Part shown: positions 19,101-25,472 of the stretch, piece after piece
How the letters are laid out: each line of letters opens with the position of its first letter
Position numbering within the stretch: the first letter of the stretch is position 1
From: CAVUBL01 sp963739795
Lineage (GTDB): Bacteria; Acidobacteriota; Thermoanaerobaculia; Multivoradales; DATKCC01
Assembly (NCBI GenBank): GCA_963739795.1
Contig: CAVUBL010000011.1
Coordinates: 1-64,000, forward strand
Direction of reading: 5' to 3'
Length of the DNA stretch: 64,000 bases
Translations under genes and position numbers: made by a program
Notes under the pieces: model-generated
What the model saw: the letters and a program-made list of their open reading frames with translations, nothing else
The model's database searches: none
Told to the model about the DNA's origin: nothing

Positions 19101-20695
19101 TCACCGTGGCGGGCGTCTCCGCCTCGGGGGTGACCGATTCCGACGGCGTCGCCCGGGCGTCCCTGACGCTCCCGGCGAGTGCCTCGGGGCCGCAGAGGCT
19201 CACCGCCGTCTTCGCCGGCGACGAGACCGAGCGGCCGTCGGAGGCGACCGGCGTGGTGGTCGTCTACCAGCCGGCGTCCTTCGTCCTCTGGGGTGGCAAC
19301 CCCGGGGGGCTCGCCTTGGGAGCGCGGGTGCAGTTCTGGGGGGCGCAGTGGGACCGGCAGGTTACGGGTGGGGACTACCAGGCGGCGGCCGACTTCAAGG
19401 GGTACGCGAGCACCGCCCTCTCGCCCGGGGCGACGTGCGAGGCGGAGCGCTCGACGACGAGCCAGCCGCCGCTCGACGAGGCCTGCTGGACGTCCAAGAC
19501 CGGGGCGAGCTCCTCGCCGCCGGCGACGGTGGGCCCGTACCTCGGGCTCCTCGTCGCCACCTCCGTCGACCAGGGCGGCTCGACCGTCTTCGGCAACGTG
19601 GCGGCGACGGTGGTCGTCCGGGTCGACCCGGGCTCCGGCTACGCGCCGGACCCCGGACATCCCGGGTTCGGTACCATCGTCGCCGTGATCGACGATCCCA
19701 GGGGAGTGGTCTCCGGATCTGCGGCAGCGACCGCCAGCGCGCAGGCCTCACGGCTGACTCCGAGCCTGGCGAGCCGGACCACCTTCTCCGCGCCCGCGGC
19801 CACCGGCGGCGAGCACCGGAACTTCCTCTACACGCCGGAGCTCCACCTTCTCGCCGAGTCGGAGCTCACCACTGCCCCGCATCCGGCGATCTACACCGAG
19901 TACGTCGGGTTCGGGGGGATGCCGGTGGCCCAGCAGGATGTCTCCGGCGAGACCCGCTGGACCTTCACCGACCACCTGGGCACCCCGCTCCTCCAGACCA
20001 GCGCCCAGCAGGGCATCGTCTGGCGCGCCGAGCACGAGCCCTACGGCCAGGTCTACGCCCTGCGGGCTCAGGACCTCCACCAGCCGCTGCGCCTCCCCGG
20101 CCAGGAGGCCGAGCAGCTCAACGCAGGGGCCAACGGCGCAACCGGGCGGAGCTACAACGTACGCCGATGGTACGACCCAGAGATCGCGCGATACCTGGAG
20201 CCGGATCCTCTAGGAATTCGAGCTCTCGGCACGAATCTCTACTTGTATAGCGCAGCGAGCCCGGTGATAAAGATCGATCCCCTTGGCGAAGCCTTCTTCG
20301 CCAAGCGCCCTTTGCATGGACTTCCATGGCTTGGACCGCTATCCTGCAACCCACTCGATAACCGCACAAACACTGAGATAAGCCACGAAGAGCTGTTCTT
20401 CGAAGACGGTAAGTCTCCAGCGAACCTGGGCTTCTTCGACGATGGCACAGTCCGGGAGGAGAAGAATCCTCAAGGGTATCGGTGCCGGTCCCGTCACTTC
20501 AACGACTGCATCATGAGGAAGGCCGTTGCGCAAACGCCGACAAAGCCATACTGTCTCCTCGGCAAGCCTGGGCCGAAGGAAAAGTTCAACTGCCAGGACT
20601 GGGCCGAGGAGGTGCGAAAAAACTATGCGCGCCTCGATAAGGATCCCAAAGTTCTCCAGGAATGCCAGTGTGGTCGAACGAAGGGGGGGCAATGA
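13061..20695 (+). CDS. RHS polymorphic toxin: YD repeats, Ig-like block, RHS core, C-terminal toxin tip
   Basis: Continuation of the RHS protein (about 2540 codons). In nucleotide terms: YD repeats 13.06-15.48 kb; three or four carboxypeptidase-regulatory-like domains 15.48-16.50 kb; two copies of a module beginning YVGYAD at 16.52-16.99 and 17.30-17.77 kb; Big_1-type Ig domains about 17.00-17.30 and 17.78-18.68 kb; further Ig-like repeats to 19.28 kb; RHS core about 19.80-20.29 kb (TFTDHLGTPLLQT, YNVRRWYDPEIARYLEPDPL, NLYLYSAASP). After DPLG comes a toxin tip of about 135 residues with HEELFFEDG and NCQDWAEEV, which suggests a permuted papain-like cysteine hydrolase. Two compensating frameshifts near 16,311 and 16,680 scramble about 120 residues. 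The RHS shell encapsulates and releases the tip; the tip is AT-richer. The downstream gene is probably its immunity partner. Confidence 0.8.
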   Translation, partial: DRGTSSYSEGGRDLVSVEYDTPSHGKTRVVSAIDGATSQTSVFTLHYQHGRYLPTEILGNCPTCGGATSDDQSYTYTSSNRIASRVDARGHRTAFTYDANANLTSETEAVGSPEERTTRFRYDDPAWPNFRTQVDEPSVAQPGSRKITTFSWNADETELTVAASGFLAASDASPTTYTTVTTFDGRHRTLSVDGPRTDVADVTSRTYYPDDDPDLARRGRLSTTTDAVGLTTTADDYDDFGTARETTDPNGVVTRRETDDRGRLTSSTSAAVPGVAGEGSDYTTRFVFDGRDRLVRTVLPRGNGVAYGYEDGTNRLVDTIRVDAAGLERERRHLTLNDLGDRTAEEDQVCDAPAASCASWTTKRREGFAFDVHNRLTGVLHPVPAGSRTVNTYDADGLLATVQDENHATPNTTYTYDALHRLKTIAQTLAGAPGGVARTSYSYDAVDDLASVTDPNGNTTTYRYDDFGRLSREDSPVAGTTENTYDPAGNLLSTTDARGATTTRTYDAEDRPVTSTSTLAGQPAETVTWAYDDPTPGAFGLGRLASMTDPSGETTYAYERRGEVTAEDRTILGTSYATGFGYDANGNRSRVDYPSGRSVAYGFDFADRPLSAAASDVTYVASASYLPFGPLASLAFGNGTTETRAFDLRYRPLENRLDGASGPLADYRYQEDALGNITQIHDALDPDYDRDFGYDDLDRLTSATTGGALWGNGSYRYDPMGNLTELELGSHRSAALSYQGTLPKLASVVADGVAQPVAYDAAGNEIRHGGTVSTYSARDLLASADGLAYTYDGRGVRVATDVVTALGTATGVVTDLDGQPIAGATVRVAGGSQQATTDGSGRFQLIAPAGSYSLLASADGFLPASSLPFTLPAGASFDVGTIALAPAPATVTGTVLGTLDGGPLAGAAVTAAETGTTVFTDASGHFSLGGPAGTFTLTIAQAGYVSQTLPPVTVAAGRTEDVGTVTLVVVPAQVSGQVVSSVGGAAVAGATVTAIPLAAATTATGPATKDATSLSATTDATGAFSLQVAPGTYTFSVSATGFGTFTTGATALGPGAVLDLGSLPLEPLGTITGRVVAQATGLPVLGHHRPGPGHPEPGGHRRHRRLHPDPGEWDLPAAGAGGRLCRPDHRRNRPPGRRERRRGDPGAFARGPLGLRRLRRQPASERRLPGALAGGAGRCLPGRRHGLRLRGDPPRQLDRRAHRRRQLAVDLERPGPVYDLWGSFTVPAHGSVILTQTVYSNFDSSDHPIVSCGGTPSPGDPRVPKVSVTIGGATTDYFDTGHILDTGGSDLACLGNESLPWRLIGTTGISAQGDFLLGPVNGEATTGQPYELVALLTDAAGLPLPGVDVTFRAIAGPDRGLTGSGTTDADGHASFSYTSGFAGTTTWEATYTNASGATKTSNQATVTWPGLAGVEVFVGYADDLRRDPAFPTPWQGSPGILFLGNRAGVYDAGAVRLDNTSDEPLVVDHVSVNLQRPGPVYNLWPGFTIPAHESAILTQTAYMNFDTSDHTIVGCGGTVSPNDPRIPKISVTIGGVTQAFLDTAHILDTFGYDLACKGNESLQWRPVGSEGTARTGTITLLPPATTAPVGGQATLTAAVTDAGGAPVAGVTVDFRVLSGPNTGATGSAVTDASGLAEYPATSSVTGLDTVVARVTNSSGGTLSSPTATILWLPAVDLTLSPPASTQPVGSPYDATLLATDPSGQPVPDLAIRFRVASGPNAGLTGVGTTDATGQAVFVYTSGQAGTDSVVAEVALAGGAVQASNTVSTTWTAPRTLTLEPVSQSHPVGSEADFVATLRQGTEAVAGETVTLAATSGPDAGTTEDATTDASGEAHFALVGQAAGTDLLEARAGSGADALVSEPVSATWTAIPTALAVTAPPVVEWNDPLTVSARLTVAATGAPLAGQTIELTLGTETAQATTGADGVATASFLPRDLPGAVSLVASFAGAPPYLPASSARLVTIERDETLLVLTGEAAGGSTGVGAIAAGSAQEVSARLTDGEDGQPLAGKTVTFTVAGVSASGVTDSDGVARASLTLPASASGPQRLTAVFAGDETERPSEATGVVVVYQPASFVLWGGNPGGLALGARVQFWGAQWDRQVTGGDYQAAADFKGYASTALSPGATCEAERSTTSQPPLDEACWTSKTGASSSPPATVGPYLGLLVATSVDQGGSTVFGNVAATVVVRVDPGSGYAPDPGHPGFGTIVAVIDDPRGVVSGSAAATASAQASRLTPSLASRTTFSAPAATGGEHRNFLYTPELHLLAESELTTAPHPAIYTEYVGFGGMPVAQQDVSGETRWTFTDHLGTPLLQTSAQQGIVWRAEHEPYGQVYALRAQDLHQPLRLPGQEAEQLNAGANGATGRSYNVRRWYDPEIARYLEPDPLGIRALGTNLYLYSAASPVIKIDPLGEAFFAKRPLHGLPWLGPLSCNPLDNRTNTEISHEELFFEDGKSPANLGFFDDGTVREEKNPQGYRCRSRHFNDCIMRKAVAQTPTKPYCLLGKPGPKEKFNCQDWAEEVRKNYARLDKDPKVLQECQCGRTKGGQ

Positions 20696-20940
20696 TCGCA
20701 GGTTACCTGGTCCTGCTTGCTGGAGCTATCGTCCTCTTCGCGCTCCTTCGACGGTGGTCCATTCTCGTCCGGACCCTCGTTGCAGTCTCGTTCTTCCTCC
20801 TGGCAGCAGCCGGGTTCACCTACCTCCTGACTCGTGTTGGCGACAAACCCCCAACCGATAGCAACATCGTCGGCCAGGACACGCTGCGAAGCGCAGCCCA
20901 ATCGAGCGGAAAGGTGGACGACGCACCCGAGCATCCGTAG
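20692..20940 (+). CDS. Small two-helix membrane protein, probable immunity protein of the RHS tip
   Basis: An 82-aa protein whose ATG overlaps the RHS stop (ATGA). Two hydrophobic segments, about residues 3-20 (AGYLVLLAGAIVLFALL) and 26-46 (LVRTLVAVSFFLLAAAGFTY), are followed by a polar tail. Immediate translational coupling to the toxin tip is the hallmark of an immunity gene in RHS and contact-dependent systems. A membrane immunity protein would fit a toxin acting on the envelope or membrane. An in-frame upstream ATG at 20662 lies inside the toxin gene and is less likely. There is no recognised family, so the role rests on position. Confidence 0.65.
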   Translation: MIAGYLVLLAGAIVLFALLRRWSILVRTLVAVSFFLLAAAGFTYLLTRVGDKPPTDSNIVGQDTLRSAAQSSGKVDDAPEHP

Positions 20941-21001
20941 AGGTGCGGACTCTCATGCCTTCCGCCACTCGAGCGCCCATTGATCGGGTCGAGGTGACGC
21001 G

Positions 21002-21586
21002 ATGCAGGCAACCGAGATTCCCGCTTTGCTGGCCGAGTTGGAGGAAGCCTTTGGATATCTCCCCGCTCCTCCGGGCGGCCGGATCGTCACCGACAACGAG
21101 GACCTCGAGTCTCAGCAGATTCGAGAGAAGCTCCTTGGGCGCCACTGGCGCGATCTCGAAATCGAGGACCTCGCCGGCGAATCCGCCGCCTTGAGCTTTC
21201 TCGCTCCCGAGGCTTTTCGCTTCTACCTCCCGGCCTTCATCCGAGTCTCGCTCACTGATCCCGTGCGCGCAGACCTCATCCCCGACGCCATCCTCTCCGC
21301 CTTGGGTGAGCCCGAAGATCCCAGGGTCCACAGGGAACGGATGAAGGAGCTCGCTCAGAGGCCAGCGATCGCTGGACTGCCCGAGCGAGTTCTCGTCGAG
21401 TTGTTTGCAGAGAGGGCGCCCGGATCCGACGACGCGCTGGAGGCATTTCGAGAGGAGCGCCGGGAGATGCTGTCGCCATCGCAGCGACGGGCTGTTCTGA
21501 ACTTCGTCTCCTTCCTTCGAACCCACCGGCCCGAGGAGTTCTACGAGGACGAGCTCCAGCGAGTCGAGGCTGCTCTCGAGCCTTGA
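21002..21586 (+). CDS. DUF6714-like protein, possible second immunity protein
   Basis: A 194-aa soluble, acidic, helix-rich protein. The start (IPALLAELEEAFGYLP) and the block LSFLAPEAFRFYLPAFIRVS match DUF6714, a family commonly found beside polymorphic toxins and annotated as immunity-like. It follows the membrane protein by 61 bp and precedes an orphan RHS fragment, a typical order in RHS loci that have swapped tips: the newest toxin-immunity pair first, older immunity genes behind. The family match is from memory of sequence pattern; the immunity role is inference. Confidence 0.65.
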   Translation: MQATEIPALLAELEEAFGYLPAPPGGRIVTDNEDLESQQIREKLLGRHWRDLEIEDLAGESAALSFLAPEAFRFYLPAFIRVSLTDPVRADLIPDAILSALGEPEDPRVHRERMKELAQRPAIAGLPERVLVELFAERAPGSDDALEAFREERREMLSPSQRRAVLNFVSFLRTHRPEEFYEDELQRVEAALEP

Positions 21587-21619
21587 CCCGCCTTTCACCA
21601 ATCCTGCGCCTGATTCGCG

Positions 21620-21850
21620 GCGGCGGCGCGCTCCGAGGAGGAGGGCTCGACGACAAGCCAGCCGGCCCTCGATGCGGCCGCTGGACCTCCGGGCCCGGGG
21701 CGAGCTCCGCGCCGCCGGCGACGCTCAGCTCCCACCTCGAGCACCTGGTCTCCACCACCATCGATCAGAACGGAGCGAGCGTCTTCGGCAAACTCCCGGC
21801 AATGGTGATGGTCCGAGCGGACCCGGGCCAAGGGATCGGGCCCCGACCTA
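21620..21850 (+). pseudogene. Decayed RHS fragment (orphan tip region)
   Basis: About 230 bp match the segment of the main RHS gene at 19.44-19.66 kb (the region encoding PPATVGPYLGLLVATSVDQG and VFGNVAATVVVRVDPG), with many substitutions and small indels. In the best frame one reads APPATLSSHLEHLVSTTIDQ and VFGKLPAMVMVRADPG. There is no start and the frame is interrupted. Such orphan core fragments behind an RHS gene are the debris of past tip replacement by recombination. Confidence 0.7.
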
Positions 21851-22039
21851 GAACCTGGCGTCTAGTAAGTAAACAATAAGCCCTCCGGGCCTCGCGGCTG
21901 CCTATCAGCTCCCCCCAGGCGAGCTCGCCAGGCTCCGCCTCCCGTCCGAGCCGGTCCCGTTCGGGGCCGCGGTGGGAACTGTTCCATAGCGTTCCCTGGT
22001 AGTGCACACCCTCACATCCCGAACTGGAGGACCGATACG
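21851..22039. other. Leader region of the second recombinase
   Basis: No gene. The segment ends with a GGAGG ribosome site 8 nt before the recombinase ATG. An AT-richer stretch (GTCTAGTAAGTAAACAATAA) at 21860-21879 may carry a promoter or mark the edge of the RHS debris. Confidence 0.35.
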
Positions 22040-22963
22040 ATGAGCCTTTCCCTCGAGCTCGAACCCGAGAACCCTGCCGTCGTCTACCGGGAGAGCCTCT
22101 CTTCCGGCAGCTACTGGGCCGTGCGCCACTCTCTCGAAACGATTGCCAGGATCCTCGGTGGCGAAGATGCCGACCCCTGGACGTTCCCCTGGCACCGGCT
22201 CACGTATCAGCACACGGCCCGGGTCCGGCGGGAGATCCTTGCGAGGTATGCCCCGGAGACGGTCAACAAGATGATTACGATGTTGCGGGGTGTGCTCAAG
22301 CAGGCCTGGCGGCTTGGCCTCATGAATCACGAGGACTACGCACGGGCCGCTGACGTGGACAGGGTCCGGGTGCGACCTGTCCATCGCGTGCGAGCTGTCA
22401 CCCCGGAGGAGATCGGCGCTCTCTTCGCCGCTTGCGCGGTGGACGCCTCGGCCGCCGGCAGGCGCGATGCGGCGATCCTGGCCGTTCTCTGTGGTGGGGG
22501 CCTCCGGCGTGCCGAGCTCTGCGGCCTCGACCTCGCGGACTTCCAGGAAAAGGAGCGCGGTCTCCTCGTCCGTAAAGGCAAGGGTAGGAAGGGGCGGAAG
22601 ATCTATCTCAACCGGCAGGTCTGTCAGTACCTGGCGGCGTGGCTCCGTAAGCGCGGGCACGAGCCCGGCCCCCTGTTCTGTCCGACCAACAGTGCGGGCA
22701 AGGTGCGGCTCACTCGGCTCCGAGGGGAGACGATCTGGTATCTCGTCGGCCGGCGGCAGCGCGAGGCAGGGCTCGAGGGAATCAGCCCTCATGGGATGCG
22801 GCGAGCGTTCGTGACCGGCCTGCTGGAAGCCGGGGTCGATGTCTTCACGGTCCAGAAGCTGGCAGGCCATGCGGATACCGGCCCCACCGCCCGCTATGAC
22901 CGGCGCGGGGAAGAGGCAAAGCGCGAGGCGACGGAGGTGCTGAGGCTGCCGCTTGCTCCTTGA
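22040..22963 (+). CDS. Tyrosine recombinase (XerC/D-like)
   Basis: A 307-aa phage-integrase-family recombinase. About 1-105 is the core-binding domain, the rest catalytic. The catalytic set is complete: R156 (GGGLRRAEL), a Lys in KGKGRKGRKI near 180, H251/R254 (PHGMRRAF), H277 (LAGHAD) and Y286 (TARYDRR). The ribosome site GGAGG is well placed. It lacks the DUF4102 arm domain, so it resembles Xer-like or integron/cassette-type enzymes more than the tRNA-targeting integrase at 1.2-2.5 kb. It sits between the RHS debris and the duplicated Rpn modules and may be responsible for rearrangements there. The substrate site is not identified. Confidence 0.88.
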   Translation: MSLSLELEPENPAVVYRESLSSGSYWAVRHSLETIARILGGEDADPWTFPWHRLTYQHTARVRREILARYAPETVNKMITMLRGVLKQAWRLGLMNHEDYARAADVDRVRVRPVHRVRAVTPEEIGALFAACAVDASAAGRRDAAILAVLCGGGLRRAELCGLDLADFQEKERGLLVRKGKGRKGRKIYLNRQVCQYLAAWLRKRGHEPGPLFCPTNSAGKVRLTRLRGETIWYLVGRRQREAGLEGISPHGMRRAFVTGLLEAGVDVFTVQKLAGHADTGPTARYDRRGEEAKREATEVLRLPLAP

Positions 22964-23092
22964 CATGGCGGTATTGGGGCGCTAGTATGTTCAGCAGCTC
23001 ATTGATCCTGGAAGCGCCGCTTCCAGACCCCTGAGACGGCCCGAGCGAGGTGAAAGCTCGCCCGGGCCCGACCCAGCAAGGAGTGTGGCTCC

Positions 23093-23821
23093 ATGCCGAG
23101 TCCGAAGAAGTGTAGTCCAGTTCCGCCGTCCGTTTCTTCCCAGTCCACTCCTGATGCCGTCTCCGCCGCGGCCTCCCCGCCGCCGGCGGCGCCCGCAACG
23201 CCCTCGGTTCCTCCGCCGCCCCAACCCGAGGTCGAGCCCGAGGTCGAGCCGGGCAAGAGGCCCCGGCGCCGGACGCCCTCCAACGCCTTCTCCGAGCCGT
23301 TCCTGGAGAAGCTGCGGCTCGCGCTGCGGCTGCTCGAGGAGCGCTCGCACCGGGCGGCACCCACGACCTCGTCCGAGGCGCTGCTGTCGGGCTCGCTCGC
23401 CGTCGAGGCGGTGCGGACGAGCGAGAGCGCGCCGCCGGCCTGGGCCGTGGTGCGTCGCTCGGAGCCGGTGGCCGAGGGCGGCCGGGCGGTGGCGGTGTAC
23501 CGCTATCGCTCGGAGGCGCTCCTGGCGGCGACGGTGCTGCCGGCGGTGGCGAAGGCGTCGCCCTATCACCTGGCGGACAAGCCCAAGCGCCTGGGCTACG
23601 CGCTCCACGTGCACCGTCACCACGTGGGGCACGTCGCGCGCCTGGGCGCGGGGCCGGCGGCCGCCGAGCGTCGAGACGTCCTCACCTCGCACCTCCACCT
23701 CGCCCGCCACCTGGTGGCGAACCCGGAGGCGCTCTCGCTGCTCCTCGAGGCCGCCGGGCCGGAGGCGCTGCCGGTCCTCGGCCGGGCACTGGCGCGGCGG
23801 GTCGAGGCGGTGTTGCCGTAG
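23093..23821 (+). CDS. Conserved hypothetical protein, Pro-rich N-terminus, partner of Rpn nuclease
   Basis: A 242-aa protein. Residues 1-60 are Pro/Ser/Ala-rich and disordered, including PEVEPEVEPG, then RPRRRTPSNAFSEPFL. The remainder is helical, with a His-rich block (YALHVHRHHVGHVARLG) and the tail LGRALARRVEAVLP. AAGGAG lies 9 nt before the ATG. A 12-bp perfect hairpin follows the stop, then the Rpn nuclease gene. The same pair recurs at 28.36-29.62 kb with this gene reduced by a large internal deletion, so the two genes move as a module. The function is unknown; the pairing with a nuclease makes a regulator or antidote worth testing. Confidence 0.7.
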   Translation: MPSPKKCSPVPPSVSSQSTPDAVSAAASPPPAAPATPSVPPPPQPEVEPEVEPGKRPRRRTPSNAFSEPFLEKLRLALRLLEERSHRAAPTTSSEALLSGSLAVEAVRTSESAPPAWAVVRRSEPVAEGGRAVAVYRYRSEALLAATVLPAVAKASPYHLADKPKRLGYALHVHRHHVGHVARLGAGPAAAERRDVLTSHLHLARHLVANPEALSLLLEAAGPEALPVLGRALARRVEAVLP

Positions 23822-23831
23822 GTCAACGCTG

Positions 23832-23859
23832 GGAGGCCGGGCCGTCCGGCCCGGCCTCC
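23832..23859. terminator. Perfect 12-bp hairpin after the 242-aa gene
   Basis: GGAGGCCGGGCC and its exact complement flank a GTCC loop. It lies 11 nt past the stop codon and about 140 nt before the nuclease start. The second module keeps a shorter version (9-bp arms) at 28522-28543. It could attenuate transcription into the nuclease gene. Confidence 0.5.
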
Positions 23860-23998
23860 ATCTCGAACTTCGTCGACAGGTCTTCCGTCGGTTCTTCCTT
23901 GGGAGCGGGAGATCACGGCGCCGCTTCGCGTCCTAGAGAAGTAGAGGTCCCGGACCGGCAGGGGCCTGCTTCGGCAACGACACATCTCAGGAGGTGTG

Positions 23999-25081
23999 GT
24001 GACCGATCACGAGAAGTCCGGAGCTCCCTGGAGCCTCCGTCGCGAAACGCCGCAGATGCCCGCAGATCCAAGGCGCGCGACGGGAGGGCGACGCAGGCGT
24101 ACTGGTCAGTACGTTGAGGAGCCCGACCGAGCGCAACGCCGGAGATGCGAGCAGATGTGGTGTTGCAGCAGGAGGCTCCAGGGAGCTCCGGGCTCCTTTT
24201 TCAAGAATTTGTTTCAGGAGTTCTTTGGCGATTTGCTGCGGATCGTGGCGCCGGAGCTGGCGGCGCGGCTACGACTGGAGGCGCCGACGTTTCTCGAGAG
24301 CGAGCTCTTCACGAGCTTCCCCGAGGGGAGCCACCGGTACCTCGACCTGGTCGCCCGGGTGGAGACCGATGGCGGCGAGCCGGAGGTGGTGCTCGTCCAC
24401 GTCGAGGTGGAGGCCCGGGCGCGGAAGACGATGGGCCGCCGGCTGCTCGATTACTACATGCAGCTTCTGCTGGAACACCACCAGCCGATCGTGCCCATCG
24501 TCGTCTACCTGCGTGGGGGAAAACCCGACGTGACCCGCGAAGGCGTCCGGATCGAGGTGTTCGACGACGCGTTTCTCTCTTTCTCGTACCTGGCCTTCGG
24601 GCTGTCGAGGAGCGAAGCGTCCGAGTACCTGGCGCGCCCGGAGCCGCTGGCGTGGGGTCTCGCCGGCCTGATGAGGCCGGGCGGCGAGTCGGCGGCCCGG
24701 CACAAGCTCGCGTGCCTGACGCCGATCTCCAAGGCGGAGTTGACGGACCGCCAGCGCGTGCTGCTGGTCAACTGCATCGAGACCTACGTACAATGGAACG
24801 ACGCGGCACAGGCGGAGTACGAAGCTCTGCTGGCCGAGGAGGGGAACGAAGAGGTGGCGACCATGGAGATGACCTGGGCCGACAGTCTGCGAGCAGAGGG
24901 GATGGAGAAGGGCCGCGACGAAGGCCGGCGGGAGCTGTTGCTCGAGCAGCTCGAACGCCGCTTCGGTCCGCTGACGCCGGCGACCGTCGAGCGGGTCCGG
25001 TCCCTCGCCTCCCGCGAAGAGCTCTCCCGCCTCGCGGCGCGCGTCCTCGACGCGTCGAGCCTGGAGGATCTAGAGCTCTAG
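23999..25081 (+). CDS. Rpn-family PD-(D/E)XK nuclease with DUF4351, carrying an in-frame 58-codon insertion
   Basis: Rpn proteins are recombination-promoting DNA nucleases (PD-(D/E)XK fold). Seen here are FFKNLFQEFFGDLLRIV, the acidic core (RYLDLVARVE, VLVHVEVEARA), KTMGRRLLDYYMQLL, PIVPIVVYLRGGKP, and a C-terminal DUF4351 (RRELLLEQLERRFGPL). The start is GTG (23999 or 23996) behind AGGAGG. Compared with the paralogue at 28.7 kb, 58 extra codons lie between VTDHEK and FFKNLF; they are encoded by a palindromic element at 24018-24191. The insertion is a multiple of three and contains no stop, so the frame survives, but translation passes through a strong hairpin. The downstream domains look intact. 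Confidence 0.85.
   Translation: MTDHEKSGAPWSLRRETPQMPADPRRATGGRRRRTGQYVEEPDRAQRRRCEQMWCCSRRLQGAPGSFFKNLFQEFFGDLLRIVAPELAARLRLEAPTFLESELFTSFPEGSHRYLDLVARVETDGGEPEVVLVHVEVEARARKTMGRRLLDYYMQLLLEHHQPIVPIVVYLRGGKPDVTREGVRIEVFDDAFLSFSYLAFGLSRSEASEYLARPEPLAWGLAGLMRPGGESAARHKLACLTPISKAELTDRQRVLLVNCIETYVQWNDAAQAEYEALLAEEGNEEVATMEMTWADSLRAEGMEKGRDEGRRELLLEQLERRFGPLTPATVERVRSLASREELSRLAARVLDASSLEDLEL
24018..24191. mobile_element. 174-bp palindromic element inserted in the Rpn gene
   Basis: The ends are perfect 21-bp inverted repeats at 24018-24038 and 24171-24191 (CCGGAGCTCCCTGGAGCCTC, plus one base). Pairing continues imperfectly inward (AACGCCGCAGATGCCCGCAG against TGCGAGCAGATGTGGTGTT), and a central perfect hairpin CGTACTG-GT-CAGTACG lies at 24098-24113. 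The paralogous gene lacks the whole segment. It therefore behaves as a non-autonomous REP/MITE-like insertion with no coding capacity of its own. Confidence 0.75.
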
Positions 25082-25112
25082 GAAGCGATCGACCGTCTAA
25101 GAGCCCGCCAGT

Positions 25113-25300
25113 TCAAGGCGAAGACGGCGGAGGGGTCGCCCAGCCGCTCTCCGGGCGCTTGGCCGCCTGCGCCGTCTCGGTGCGCCCGTCCTTGATCCGC
25201 TGGACCTCGTCCAGGATGATGACATCCGGCGCCAGCCCTGGAATCGGGTCCTCCGCGCCACGACCTTGCGCGCGGCTCCGGAGCCGGTCGAGCACGCGGG
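25113..25300 (-). pseudogene. SNF2-type helicase remnant
   Basis: On the minus strand an open stretch reads APDVIILDEVQRIKDGRTET followed by AQAAKR, an unmistakable SNF2-family motif II (DEAQ/DEVQ-RIK). Matching sequence is lost on both sides: downstream the frame becomes PESGWATPP, while a shifted frame gives AVFALNWRALRR. There are no ATP-binding motif I and no C-terminal lobe, so only about 60 codons of a former helicase survive. It fills the 390-bp gap between the Rpn gene and the primase-helicase. Confidence 0.55.
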
Positions 25301-25472
25301 TTTGGAACGTCGTCGTTGTCCAGCCATCGCCGGAAGATCGTATTTCCCGGGAGGCGGGAACGAGTCGAGATCAGGGGCTGCGAAGCGAGCTCAACCCGTC
25401 TGAAACCCGGGGCCACGGAGCCGCGGTAGCCTGACTCTCTGAGGAACGGGGCCGACTCCCGGCACCGGAGCG

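Noticed and set aside
16532..19660. 1042-residue open frame on the minus strand
   Set aside because: Mirror frame of the Ig-like block of the RHS gene, Arg-rich with no recognisable fold.
16594..20250. 1218-residue open frame on the plus strand in another phase
   Set aside because: Shadow of the RHS frame. Only the RHS phase shows Ig-like and RHS core motifs; this one is Arg/Gly/Pro-rich.
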